Source: Desulfovirgula sp. (lineage in GTDB: Bacteria > Bacillota > Desulfotomaculia > Desulfotomaculales > Desulfovirgulaceae). From it: a DNA stretch of 61,380 bases. The stretch is from positions 1 through 61,380 of the forward strand of contig DYEX01000096.1 of the NCBI GenBank assembly GCA_020725525.1, given 5' to 3'. This document shows, in pieces, positions 50,948 to 58,868 of this stretch. Within the stretch, counting starts at the first letter, position 1. Each line of letters begins with the position of its first letter. A program made the position numbers and the translations under genes. Under the pieces are notes generated by a model. The model was not told where the DNA came from. It worked only from the letters and a program-made list of their open reading frames with translations, and did no database searches.

Positions 50948-51232
50948 TTAACCGAGCAACCCCTGGATGGAAAGGCGGCGCCATACGCCTTTGCCGGTGA
51001 TGTCTATGCTCACCCCATCCGGGGCTACCCTGGCATTTTTGGGGAGAAACACCTTGAGGCCGTTGGCCTCGGTCTGGTGGAACCTTTCCACATCGGCAGG
51101 TATGCCTGCATACACGGCAGGCTCATAGGTCATGCCTCCTCACCCGCCGCAGAGTTCCATAACCAGGGTGATGGTATCGGTTTGTTGCAGTATATAGTCC
51201 CTGGCCTCGTCGGAAACATGTACCTGAACCAC
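50948..51232 (-). CDS. Small probable selenoprotein, CC/Se-motif type
   Basis: Read through an in-frame TGA (51142-51140), this gene encodes about 94 residues. The N-terminus VQVHVSDEARDYILQQTDTI leads to TLVMELCGG-Sec-GG, then MTYEPAVYAGIPADVERF, NGLKVFLPKNARV and DITGKGVWRRLSIQGLLG. Both halves are in one frame and together match the layout of a small clostridial family annotated as CC/Se-motif (seleno)proteins. Without readthrough only a tail with an ATG at 51133 would be made. The GTG at 51232 follows AAAGGAG at 9 bp. A SECIS-like hairpin lies after the TGA. The gene sits 28 bp after a FrmR-like repressor gene, probably in one operon. Biochemical role unknown. Confidence 0.78.
51104..51142 (-). 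promoter_or_regulatory. UGA codon with candidate bacterial SECIS hairpin
   Basis: In the mRNA the UGA (51142-51140) is followed 17 bases later by GCCUGC, loop CGUGUAU and GCAGGC (51122-51104). The 6-bp stem, a G within the first two loop bases and a loop about 23 bases from the UGA fit the published bacterial SECIS rules. Confidence 0.65.
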
Positions 51233-51260
51233 AAAAACCACACTCCTTTCGAGCGTTTTG

Positions 51261-51545
51261 TTAAGTGAACTTGCGAAAGACCTGCATGAATTCAGCCATT
51301 ATGTCTTTAAGCTCCTTGCCTCCCGCCAGGCCCTCCATGATCTCGTCGGCCAGGTGGCAGGCCAGGGTGGTCATGGCCACCTGGCTGATGGCCGCTTTGA
51401 TGGCCGCCAGCTGGATAACCACTTCGCCGCAGTCGCGCTGGTCCTGGATCATCCTGGACACTCCCCGCACCTGTCCTTCAATGCGTTTTAACCGGGCCAG
51501 CAGTTCCTCCTGTACTTCACGCCGGTAAACCGGGTCTTTTTTCAT
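51261..51545 (-). CDS. CsoR/RcnR/FrmR-family repressor, FrmR-like ligand set
   Basis: A 94-residue all-helical DUF156 repressor. Putative sensing residues are Cys39 (DQRDCGEV), His64 (LACHLADE) and Glu68. The spacing of 25 and 29 matches CsoR Cys-His-Cys positions, but the third ligand is Glu, as in FrmR of Salmonella, so copper sensing through Cys3 geometry is unlikely; formaldehyde, another electrophile or another metal is possible. An additional Cys63 precedes the His. It is transcribed from its own TTGACA promoter overlapping an operator-like palindrome, so it probably autoregulates. The ribosome site is AAAGGAG. Confidence 0.9.
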   Translation of the reverse strand: MKKDPVYRREVQEELLARLKRIEGQVRGVSRMIQDQRDCGEVVIQLAAIKAAISQVAMTTLACHLADEIMEGLAGGKELKDIMAEFMQVFRKFT

Positions 51546-51592
51546 GAAGCCTGCTCCTTTCCCGGAAGGTTAAATCACAACTTCAAAGCCCC

Positions 51593-51642
51593 ATACCCCG
51601 TATGGTATATAAAAGTTTACTATCAGTCCTGCAGTTTGTCAA
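51593..51642 (-). promoter_or_regulatory. Promoter and operator of the repressor-selenoprotein operon
   Basis: Reading the minus strand: TTGACA (51642-51637), 17 bp, TAAACT (51619-51614). A palindrome ATACC-N6-GGTAT at 51593-51608 covers the expected start point. GC-tract palindromes with ATACC/GGTAT arms are the usual operators of CsoR/RcnR/FrmR proteins. Confidence 0.7.
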
Positions 51643-51667
51643 GAGCAAGTCCCTAGTTAATATGGTA

Positions 51668-51724
51668 TTGACAATCTGAAAGGACGCGGGTAATATTATA
51701 TATGCGATATACCCCTACGGGTAC
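51668..51724 (+). promoter_or_regulatory. Divergent promoter and operator of the polyferredoxin gene
   Basis: TTGACA (51668-51673), 17 bp, TAATAT (51691-51696). Just downstream lies ATACCCCTACGGGTAC (51709-51724), a second operator-like palindrome placed near +7 to +22, where a bound repressor would block transcription. Confidence 0.7.
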
Positions 51725-51796
51725 CTGTAAAGGGGCATAAAAGTTTTTTCAGTAAGTCAGCAATCTTGTAGATGGTCCGGAAAAGGAGGAATCACC

Positions 51797-52480
51797 ATGC
51801 TCAAGGAAAAACAGAAACAGCGCAAACTAAGGCAAAGCTTAACCTGGGTGGGCCTGCCCCTGGTGGCTGTGCTGGGATGGTTCTACCCCTGGCTGGGCTT
51901 TTTGCTCCTCGGGTGTATGGTCGGGGCGGTGGGGGTGGCGGCCTTCCGGGGACGGGCCTGGTGCGACTGGATGTGCCCCCGGGGAGCCTTTTTCGATCTC
52001 TTTGTGCGACCCCTGTCTCGGAAGAAAGCCATCCCTGCCTTTTTCCGCAATCGAGCGGTGCGGGTTTTCATGCTGGGCTTAATTTTCACCATGATCGGCG
52101 TCCAGTGGTACCTGGCCGGTGGAGATGTAGCGGCCATGGGACTGGCCCTGGTGCGTATACTTACTGTTACCACCGTGGTCGGAATTATCCTGGGACTGGT
52201 TATTCATCCCCGGATCTGGTGTCACATCTGCCCCATGGGTACCCTGGGCCACTGGCTCTCCCGGGGCAAGGAACCCCTCTCCATCAACCAAACCTGCACC
52301 GTCTGCCAGGCCTGCGCCCGGGCCTGCCCCATGCAGCTGAAACCCTATGAGTACCGGCTCGGGGGAATTATGGGTGATCATGACTGTGTAAAATGCGGCT
52401 CCTGCGTGGCCGCCTGCCCCCGCCGCGCCCTGTCCTTCAGCTCCGGTCACGGGGAAAAGGAAACCGGCCTTGCGGCCTGA
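51797..52480 (+). CDS. NapH-like membrane polyferredoxin
   Basis: A 227-residue membrane Fe-S protein. It has about four helices (TWVGLPLVAVLGWFYPWLGF, VRVFMLGLIFTMIGVQWYLA, ILTVTTVVGIILGLVIH) and two CxxxCP motifs on the membrane face (WCDWMCPRGAF, WCHICPMGTLG), as in NapH and CcoG relatives. Two 4Fe-4S clusters lie at the C-terminus (CTVCQACARACP, CVKCGSCVAACP). It probably passes electrons from the quinone pool to a partner protein; no partner oxidoreductase is adjacent. It is divergent from the FrmR-like repressor and likely controlled by it. The start ATG follows AAAGGAGGAATCACC. Confidence 0.9.
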   Translation: MLKEKQKQRKLRQSLTWVGLPLVAVLGWFYPWLGFLLLGCMVGAVGVAAFRGRAWCDWMCPRGAFFDLFVRPLSRKKAIPAFFRNRAVRVFMLGLIFTMIGVQWYLAGGDVAAMGLALVRILTVTTVVGIILGLVIHPRIWCHICPMGTLGHWLSRGKEPLSINQTCTVCQACARACPMQLKPYEYRLGGIMGDHDCVKCGSCVAACPRRALSFSSGHGEKETGLAA

Positions 52481-52512
52481 GCCCACCCGGTTCTGCTGAA
52501 GGCTGGCGCTAA

Positions 52513-52538
52513 AAATGGCCGGCGACAGCCGGCCATTT
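52513..52538. terminator. Bidirectional terminator between convergent genes
   Basis: AAATGGCCGGC and GCCGGCCATTT form a perfect 11-bp stem with a GACA loop. It serves the polyferredoxin gene and the converging radical SAM gene. Confidence 0.8.
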
Positions 52539-52558
52539 GCCTTGAGAAGGGGTTGTTT

Positions 52559-53941
52559 TCAGAGACCTTGTGCCTTTTTGAGCCGTTGGCGCTCCGCCCA
52601 GAGCCGGTCGGCCACCCGGCCCCACTCCCGGGAGCGACCGTCCAGGCAGGCGGCAATGGTGCCCTCCAGGACGGTGTCCGCCCCTTCGTGGGTCGGGCGG
52701 GCGCCGGATTCTTTGACGATGTCCCTCAACGCCTGGGGTACGTCGATAATCGGGCAGGGACGGAGCAGGTTATCGTGGAAGGGCTGGCGCTTCTGGTAGG
52801 CTGCGAACAGGGGCGAGCGCAGTACTTCGATCAGGCTCTTATCATTAATGTTGTCCACGGCAAAGTGGACGAAGGCGCAGGGTTCCACTTCCCCGGCGGC
52901 GTTGATGTGAAAGTAGCGCCGTCCCCCGGCAATGCACCCCTCCACCAGTTCGCCGTCGTTCCAGAAGTCGGCAATCTGGATGGGTTTGTGGGTGCGGATG
53001 TAGGGTATGCGTTCCGCCAGATATGCCCGTTGTTCCGGAGTAACCATCAAATCCACATTGGGGTTGCGGCCGATGGGAATGTAATGGAATGTCCAGCCGT
53101 AAATAACCCCTTTATCAATAAGGAAATCGATAAACTCGTCGCTGGTTACTTCCATCACGTTCTCCCTGGTGATGGTAATGGAAACGCCAAAGGCCGCGCC
53201 CCTTTCCCGCAGCAGGTCCATGGCCCGCATGACCCTGTCAAAGGTTCCCGGGCTGCGCCGGGCATCGGTGCGTTCCCGCCAACCTTCCAGGCTGATGGCC
53301 GGGGAGAAGTTTCCCACCTCGATAATTCTATCGGCCATTTTTTCATTGATCAGCGTACCGTTGGTGTAGGCCATGAAGGCCATATCGTGATGTTTGGCCA
53401 TCAGGTCGAACAGGTGCGGGTAGACCAGGGGCTCTCCGCCCGAAAAGACTATCCAGTAGATGCCCAGCTCTTTGGCTTCATTGAAGAGGCGGTCCAGCCG
53501 TTCCGGGCTCAAGGAGTTTTTGGGGGAATATTTGCCCGCCCAGCAGCCCTCGCAGGCCAGATTGCAGGCGCTGGTGGGATCTACCAGGATAAAGTTGGGA
53601 ACACTCACCCCCAGTTTTGCGGACATACTCCTCTGGCGGGGAATACCGAAAATCATGGCGTTCATAAACCAGTTATACGCCAGGCGGTTACGCACGTTGG
53701 GATGGAGATTTTGGGCCAGCCTGTTGACGTACTCCCGGATGGCCGGGTTTTCCCGGTAGGCGGCGGCTACCGTTTCCACCTGACGCTTGTGTCGTTCTTG
53801 AATGGCCAGTAACTTCACCAGGTTTAAGAGACGCGGAAAATTCGTTTCCGGGTTTTTACTCACGTAGGCCAGAACGTTTTGAGAAAGGTGCGCGGCAAGA
53901 AAATTTTTAGCTCGTCCCGGTTTGGAAGTCCCAGGATGCAT
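52559..53941 (-). CDS. Radical SAM protein with C-terminal SPASM-like cysteines
   Basis: A 460-residue protein. An N-terminal helical region of about 125 residues precedes the radical SAM core with cluster motif TSACNLACEGCWAG, then IVFSGGEPLVYPHLFDL and SLEGWRERTDARRSPGTFDR. Downstream cysteines (LVEGCIAGGRRYFHIN, VEPCAFVHFA, LLRPCPIID) resemble a SPASM or twitch extension holding an auxiliary cluster. The substrate is unknown. The ATG at 53941 has ACAGGAGG upstream; the longer frame to 53983 is less likely. The leader upstream is unusually structured. Confidence 0.9.
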   Translation of the reverse strand: MHPGTSKPGRAKNFLAAHLSQNVLAYVSKNPETNFPRLLNLVKLLAIQERHKRQVETVAAAYRENPAIREYVNRLAQNLHPNVRNRLAYNWFMNAMIFGIPRQRSMSAKLGVSVPNFILVDPTSACNLACEGCWAGKYSPKNSLSPERLDRLFNEAKELGIYWIVFSGGEPLVYPHLFDLMAKHHDMAFMAYTNGTLINEKMADRIIEVGNFSPAISLEGWRERTDARRSPGTFDRVMRAMDLLRERGAAFGVSITITRENVMEVTSDEFIDFLIDKGVIYGWTFHYIPIGRNPNVDLMVTPEQRAYLAERIPYIRTHKPIQIADFWNDGELVEGCIAGGRRYFHINAAGEVEPCAFVHFAVDNINDKSLIEVLRSPLFAAYQKRQPFHDNLLRPCPIIDVPQALRDIVKESGARPTHEGADTVLEGTIAACLDGRSREWGRVADRLWAERQRLKKAQGL

Positions 53942-54037
53942 AAACAGCAACCTCCTGTAAGTTTTTTGCATAACCGTTTGCATTTACTGGCTGGGGGAGA
54001 ATATCACTAAACTGCCTGGCGGTGGTCGTCCCCCATC

Positions 54038-54107
54038 GCGAAAGACACCATCCAAAGGGAATATTCTGGGGTGCATCTCGATATGCATAGGATTTCCCCC
54101 CTTTCGC
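54038..54107 (-). ncRNA. Candidate structured leader of the radical SAM gene
   Basis: GCGAAAG/CTTTCGC closes a 70-bp unit that contains a TGCAT/ATGCA hairpin inside a GGGG/CCCC pairing. It lies about 97-166 bp upstream of the radical SAM start on the same strand. I do not recognise it as a known riboswitch class. Confidence 0.4.
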
Positions 54108-54166
54108 CAAAAAATTCCCCAAGAAACCTAACAGACCCAAAAGACCCAAAAATATTTTAAAAAAAA

Positions 54167-54859
54167 TTACCGTGAACGTTGCAGGGCTTCCGTTAAAAAG
54201 CTGGCCAGGAGCCTGCGCTCCTGATTGTCGCATTCGGAAATATGATCTTCAAAGCGGCGGATGCAGGAAAGGATTTTACTGTTAACCGCATCTTTCATGC
54301 TCTTGAGCATGGTTCCGATTGCCGAGCCGGCAAAGAGGCTTAAGACCAGCTCGGGCCTGGGGGCCAGTTCGAGGATGTGCTTCAGTGCCGCCATGCCCCG
54401 GGAGTTAATTTCGTGTAAATGGGTGATTAAAAGGGCGATGGTATAGGCACTGAACACCACCGGTAGCTCTATCCGGGACATTTCCTCCAGGAGTTCTTCC
54501 TTGATTTTTTTGGGGTTCAAGTTTTTCATATTATCAACCAGGGATAACAGTTTGCTCCGGGCTGTCGACCAGTCTTCCTGGATTTTTGATTTTGCTTCCT
54601 GTGGGGGCAGGAGCTTAAGAGCCTTTTCCGTCGGCCGGAAAACCACCATTGAACGTCCGGGAGCCTTTTCGTTGCGACTGAGGGTGTACTCCCTGCGCAG
54701 AAAGTCTCCTTTTTCCAGTTCCTTAAGGATGTCGTAGGCCGTCCACTTGCTTACGCCCAGTGCCTGGGCAACGGTGGCATAGTGGACGGGAAGGCCGGTC
54801 TGGCGGAAGAGGTTGACAATTTTATAGAGGAATTCTTTACGCCGTTGGGTAAGGTTCAT
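54167..54859 (-). CDS. Winged-helix transcriptional regulator
   Basis: A 230-residue protein. The N-terminal winged helix (PVHYATVAQALGVSKWTAYD, ILKELEKGDFLRREYTL) resembles LexA- or MarR-like DNA-binding domains. The helical C-terminal part (about residues 90-225) has no family I recognise. It lies upstream of the radical SAM gene on the same strand, with the structured leader between, so it may regulate that gene or itself. Confidence 0.75.
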   Translation of the reverse strand: MNLTQRRKEFLYKIVNLFRQTGLPVHYATVAQALGVSKWTAYDILKELEKGDFLRREYTLSRNEKAPGRSMVVFRPTEKALKLLPPQEAKSKIQEDWSTARSKLLSLVDNMKNLNPKKIKEELLEEMSRIELPVVFSAYTIALLITHLHEINSRGMAALKHILELAPRPELVLSLFAGSAIGTMLKSMKDAVNSKILSCIRRFEDHISECDNQERRLLASFLTEALQRSR

Positions 54860-55096
54860 GGGGCGTCACTCCCAGCGAGAAATGAATCAGGCCTTATTCC
54901 CAAAAAACCAAAATTTAATTATTATTATACTTTTCCTTTCCTGGCTGTCAAGGTTCCCTCGAAACGTCACCCGTTCTTATTCAGCGCCGGCCCGGCGCCA
55001 CTTGCGATGTGACAAATTTTTGGTAAAATATCTGTATACCGTGTTCAAAGAGGGACATTTCCCCAAAAGTGTGGCGAGTACCCAAAAGCAAGGTGA

Positions 55097-55525
55097 ATGA
55101 AGGTCATGTACGGTGTTAGCCGGAGTGACGGCATGTGTTTTGCCTGCAGCCCCAAAAATCCCATTGGCCTGCACCTGGAGTTTTCCCTGGAAGGCGATGT
55201 TTGCCGGGCCACCTTTACGGCCGGGGAAGAACACCAGGGGTGGGACGGTTTGCTGCACGGCGGTTTGATTGCCACGCTGCTGGACGAGGCCATGGCCCAG
55301 TGGCTCTGGCACCGGGGCATTGCGGCCATGACGGCGGAAATGCTCACCCGTTTCAGCCTCCCGGTGCCCGTCGGCGTGCCGGTGACCGTGGAAGCCTGGA
55401 AGGTGGGCGGTAAAGGGCGGCTGTGGGAGCTTTCCGCCCGCCTCATCCTTCCCGGCGGCAGGGTGGCCGCCCGGGCCACGGCCAAGTTTCTGACTATAAA
55501 AGAAGAAGGGAGTCTTCAAACGTGA
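55097..55525 (+). CDS. PaaI-family hotdog thioesterase
   Basis: A 142-residue hotdog-fold acyl-CoA thioesterase. It has the N-terminal CFACSPKNPIGLHLEF found in the PaaI/YbgC-type subgroup and the active-site helix GLLHGGLIATLLDEAMAQ. The substrate is not predictable. Its stop overlaps the GTG start of the HD hydrolase (GTGA), indicating coupled translation. The start ATG at 55097 or 55106 follows AAGGTGAATG. Confidence 0.88.
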   Translation: MKVMYGVSRSDGMCFACSPKNPIGLHLEFSLEGDVCRATFTAGEEHQGWDGLLHGGLIATLLDEAMAQWLWHRGIAAMTAEMLTRFSLPVPVGVPVTVEAWKVGGKGRLWELSARLILPGGRVAARATAKFLTIKEEGSLQT

Positions 55526-56073
55526 CGCGGGATGAAGCCTATACTCTTCTCACCAGGCATTTGAAAACACGCAACCTGGTAAAGCATTCCCTGGCCGTGG
55601 AAGCGGTCATGCGCGGCCTGGCCAGGCATTTCGGCCAGGACGAGGATGTTTGGGGCCTGGCCGGGTTGCTCCACGACATCGACTACGACTGGACGAAGGA
55701 CGAGCCCGCCCGGCACAGCATGGAAGGGGCGGACCTTCTGGCCCGGGAGGGTTTGCCGGAGGAAATAGTCTACGCCGTCCGGGCCCACAATGAAGTCCAC
55801 GGCCTGCCCCGGCAGAGCCTGCTGGACAAAGCCCTTTACGCCAGCGACCCCCTCACGGGGCTGATTGTGGCCGGAGCCCTGATCAGGCCGGAAAAGAAGC
55901 TCTCCGCCATAGACGTCCCCTTCCTCCTCAACCGCTTCCACGAAAAATCTTTTGCCCGGGGGGCGAACAGGGAGCAGATCAAAAGCTGCACGGAGATGGG
56001 ACTTTCCCTGGAGGAGTTCATGGAAATCGGGCTTAAGTCCATGCAGGGTATAGCCGGGGAGATGGGGCTTTAA
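55522..56073 (+). CDS. HD-domain phosphohydrolase
   Basis: A 183-residue single HD domain. Metal-binding residues are in LVKHSLAVEAVM (His), GLLHDIDYDWTKD (His-Asp) and ARHSMEGADLL, followed by AVRAHNEVHGLP and a distal Asp in LYASDPLTGL. Such stand-alone HDIG proteins act on nucleotides or phosphoesters; the substrate is unknown. The GTG at 55522 overlaps the thioesterase stop. Confidence 0.9.
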   Translation: MTRDEAYTLLTRHLKTRNLVKHSLAVEAVMRGLARHFGQDEDVWGLAGLLHDIDYDWTKDEPARHSMEGADLLAREGLPEEIVYAVRAHNEVHGLPRQSLLDKALYASDPLTGLIVAGALIRPEKKLSAIDVPFLLNRFHEKSFARGANREQIKSCTEMGLSLEEFMEIGLKSMQGIAGEMGL

Positions 56074-56164
56074 AGGATGCCGGCCGGCAGGTTCTTTCAG
56101 CCGGCTTTTTTCCCATGCGTCCGGTTGCCCCCAGGGTCTTTGGGCCAGAAAATGGAATTGCCTG

Positions 56165-56192
56165 TTGACATTTGTGCATAGACTGCTATAAT
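56165..56192 (+). promoter_or_regulatory. Promoter of smpB
   Basis: A perfect TTGACA (56165-56170) and a perfect TATAAT (56187-56192) are separated by 16 bp. Confidence 0.8.
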
Positions 56193-56276
56193 AAGTATAG
56201 GCTGTTGTAATAAGTATAAAGTTACTTAGCCCAGCCGCCTGAAGGTAGGGCTTTATTTATCGCAGGGGAGGTGGTC

Positions 56277-56732
56277 ATGGTGGGAAAGGTGGTCACGGTG
56301 AACAGGAAGGCCCGCCATGACTATCACATCCTGGAAACCTACGAGGCCGGCATTGCCCTGACCGGTACCGAGGTCAAGTCCCTGCGGGCAGGGCGGGCCA
56401 ACCTGCAGGACAGCTTCGCGCGTGTTGAAAATGCCGAACTGTTCCTGTATAATATGCACATCAGCCCCTACGACCAGGGCAACCGCTTCAATCATGAGCC
56501 CAAGCGGACGCGCAAGCTCCTGATGCACAAAAAGGAGATCCTGCGCCTCTTGGGCAAGAGCCGGGAAAAGGGGTTGGCCCTGATCCCGCTGAAGGTGTAC
56601 TTCAACGACCGGGGCAAGGCCAAGGTGGAACTGGCCCTGGCCCGCGGCAAGAAGGTGTACGACAAGCGGGAAGACATGGCCGCCCGGGACGCAAAGCGGG
56701 AAATGGAGCGGGCCCTGCGGGGGAAGATGTAA
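56277..56732 (+). CDS. smpB: SsrA-binding protein SmpB
   Basis: A 151-residue partner of tmRNA in ribosome rescue. It has the OB-fold core ([57 protein letters not shown]) and the basic C-terminal tail ([20 protein letters not shown]) that enters the mRNA channel. The ATG at 56277 follows GGGGAGGTGGTC. The ssrA gene begins 10 bp downstream. Confidence 0.97.
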   Translation: MVGKVVTVNRKARHDYHILETYEAGIALTGTEVKSLRAGRANLQDSFARVENAELFLYNMHISPYDQGNRFNHEPKRTRKLLMHKKEILRLLGKSREKGLALIPLKVYFNDRGKAKVELALARGKKVYDKREDMAARDAKREMERALRGKM

Positions 56733-56742
56733 TATGTGACAT

Positions 56743-57095
56743 GGGGGCGAAAGGTTTCGACGGGGGAAGCGGTGGCAGGAGCAGCGAGCCGGGGTTCCAT
56801 CAGCCCGTAAAACGGTGGAAAAACAATAACTGCCAACGAAGAATACGCTCTGGCTGCTTAATTTAGCGGCCACATCCTACCTGCGTCCGGCCCGTGATGC
56901 GGCATAGGGTGTCAAACTAACGGGCTTGCCGCCGGGACGGTTCTCGGAGGCCCGGCGGGACACCAAAACGGGATAGCCCCTGCGGAGGCTGGCTGTGGCC
57001 GCCAAAGGGGCGAAGGCCAAAACACAGCCTGCGCTCGGAGAAACTCCTGTGGCTGTTCTTCCGGACGGTGGGTTCGAATCCCCCCGCCTCCACCA
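56743..57095 (+). ncRNA. ssrA: Transfer-messenger RNA
   Basis: A 353-nt tmRNA. The acceptor stem GGGGGCG (56743) pairs with CGCCTCC before the encoded CCA (57093-57095), and the T-arm reads GGTTCGAATC. The tag reading frame, 56832-56861, encodes ANEEYALAA followed by TAA, beginning at resume codon GCC. It is adjacent to smpB. Foreign DNA follows directly at the 3' end, a common integration site. Confidence 0.96.
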
Positions 57096-57097
57096 CT

Positions 57098-57235
57098 CAA
57101 ATCCACAGTTATCTTAAACAACACTTCAATTTTTTCTTTGGTTGCGATAACCTTTTCCACAAACTGCTGGACGAGGGGCTTTAAGTGCTCTTCGTCCTTT
57201 TCGTTTTTGAATTGCTCGTAAATGGTTCGAGATAT
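57098..57235 (-). pseudogene. C-terminal fragment of a site-specific serine recombinase
   Basis: The frame ISRTIYEQFKNEKDEEHLKP, then LVQQFVEKVIATKEKIEVLF and KITVDL matches the last segment of large serine integrases. Translation would run on into the tmRNA 3' end without a stop. The rest of the gene is missing. It is the footprint of an element integrated at ssrA. The following stretch to 57585 has one 78-residue ORF (57353) that I do not consider convincing. Confidence 0.65.
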
Positions 57236-57585
57236 CGTTACACCGGGCCGTGAGCGCGCGCGGGGCAGGGTGTAGGAGAAAAGGATGGGGCGGCAGAAAT
57301 AGCCAGGGCCCTTTATGAGACCGGGGCACATTTAAAGAGTCTGCCTGACTCAGTGCTAATTGAAAGTCAGGTTTCCGGCAGCCATAGGGGTAATTATTTG
57401 TGGCTTCTAAATATGCTTTTGGCGTTCCAATCTCCTGAAGTTGCCCTTTCAGTCATACAAAGGGGGTCACTGCGGACAGAGTTAAGGCAAAAAATTTTCC
57501 GGAGCGCAATTTTTAGTGACCGACAGATATATGTCACAACCGCCTTGTTAAAATCAAAACCAAACGTAATAAGGAGATGGTGGGC

Positions 57586-57756
57586 GTGACAGTTTTGGCG
57601 GATTTCTTGCACACTTTGCGGGTGGGTGAGCCTCAGGCATTCGAGAACCTGACCGTCTTCCCGCTGATCGGGGCGCAATTTCAGGAGCCCGGCTACCTTT
57701 TACTGGACGAAGCCCTGGTACAGGGCCTGCTTGAGGTGCGGGAGGTTGCCAGATGA
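57586..57756 (+). pseudogene. Truncated ARPP-1/DUF6569-like protein
   Basis: A 56-residue ORF: MTVLADFLHTLRVGEPQAFE, NLTVFPLIG, then EPGYLLLDEALVQGLLEVRE. This matches the start of ARPP-1 (DUF6569) domain proteins, which normally run to about 250-300 residues. It stops at a TGA that overlaps the ATG of the next gene. GTG 57586 has AAGGAG upstream. It could be a remnant or a real short protein fused by overlap to YhaM. Confidence 0.6.
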
Positions 57757-58694
57757 ATGTGCTGCTGGTTGAACAGATCCGGCCCGGCCTAAACGTGCGC
57801 GGGGTATTCGCCCTGAAGGCAAAAAAACTCCTCCCCTACCGGGAGGCTCCGGGGCACTTCCTGGCCGTTACCCTCGCTGACCGCACCGGCGAGGTGGAGG
57901 GGCGGGTCTGGGAAGGGGCCGAAGAAGCCGGCGCCCGCCTGAAGGTGGGAGACATCGTCGCTGTCGAGGCGCAGGCCGTGGCCTACAACAGGGTAGTGCA
58001 GTTGCGCATCGATTCAATAGTTAAAGAGAATGGTAAAATTGACCCGGCAAGGTTCATCCCTTCCGCCGAAGGGTTGGAAGGGGCCAAAGTAAAGCTCCAA
58101 CAGTTGATTGCTTCATTAATCAACCCGTACTTAAAAGCACTGCTCTCTCTCCTTTTTTCTAATCGGGATTTTTATGAAGCCTTCTGCCTGGCCCCCGCCG
58201 CGGCTCAGTACCACCACGCCCTGTTGGGCGGGCTATTGGTCCACAGCGTTACCGTGGCTGCGGCCGCGGACGGTATCGCCAGAGGTTACCCGCAGGCTGA
58301 CCGGGACCTGCTGGTGGCCGGGGCGCTCCTGCACGATATCGGCAAGGTGTATGAATACCGCTGCCGCGGCGCCATAGAGCAGACCGACGAAGGGCGGCTT
58401 TTAGGGCACATTGTTTCCGGAACACTGCTCTTAGACCGCTATATAGCCAGGGTGCCGGACTTTCCGGAAGACCTGCGCCTGAAGCTATTGCACATCCTCA
58501 TCAGCCACCACGGGCGCTATGAGTGGCAGTCGCCCAGGCGGCCCAAGTTTTTGGAGGCGGCCCTGCTGCACCAGCTCGACCTGCTGGACGCCCAGGCGGA
58601 CATGTTCTCCCGCGCCGCCGCCGGCCGGGAGGACAAAGATTCTCCCTGGACGGACTGGGTGAAGGGGCTGGACCGGTGCGTTTACTGCCGGTGA
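57753..58694 (+). CDS. yhaM: 3'-5' exoribonuclease YhaM family
   Basis: A 313-residue protein. An N-terminal OB-fold (LAVTLADRTGEVEGRVWEGA, LKVGDIVAVEAQAVAYNRVV) and a C-terminal HD domain (QYHHALLGGLLVHSVTVAAA, LLHDIGKVYEY, ILISHHGRYEWQSP) match the YhaM exoribonuclease plan. The metal-binding His-Asp pairs are intact. The start overlaps the truncated ARPP-1 stop. It is the best preserved gene in the region downstream of ssrA. Confidence 0.9.
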   Translation: MNVLLVEQIRPGLNVRGVFALKAKKLLPYREAPGHFLAVTLADRTGEVEGRVWEGAEEAGARLKVGDIVAVEAQAVAYNRVVQLRIDSIVKENGKIDPARFIPSAEGLEGAKVKLQQLIASLINPYLKALLSLLFSNRDFYEAFCLAPAAAQYHHALLGGLLVHSVTVAAAADGIARGYPQADRDLLVAGALLHDIGKVYEYRCRGAIEQTDEGRLLGHIVSGTLLLDRYIARVPDFPEDLRLKLLHILISHHGRYEWQSPRRPKFLEAALLHQLDLLDAQADMFSRAAAGREDKDSPWTDWVKGLDRCVYCR

Positions 58695-58720
58695 GGCAGG
58701 GTTAAACAGATACTTTTGAG

Positions 58721-58831
58721 TACGGTGAGGCAATACCCCGGAATTGGCTGGAAAGGCTGGCGCGGTTTGAAGAAATCCTGGCCCTTTTTGAAAAGTTCGC
58801 CTCCCTGCTAACCAGAAACAGCCTTCATTAA
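58721..58831 (+). pseudogene. Short C-terminal gene remnant
   Basis: An open frame without a start, EYGEAIPRNWLERLARFEEI, LALFEKFASLLTRNSLH, ends at TAA. It reads like the end of a helical protein. The family is unknown. Confidence 0.35.
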
Positions 58832-58868
58832 CTCTTTTTTGCCGCCTTACAGAGAGAGGAGGTATGGC

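Noticed and set aside
56912-57097. Protein extension GGGGGIRTHRPEE reading into ssrA
   Set aside because: This is translation of the tmRNA 3' end, a frequent annotation artefact, not protein sequence.
57353-57589. A 78-codon ORF after the recombinase relic
   Set aside because: No ribosome site, no family resemblance and AT-rich low-information sequence; not supported as a gene.
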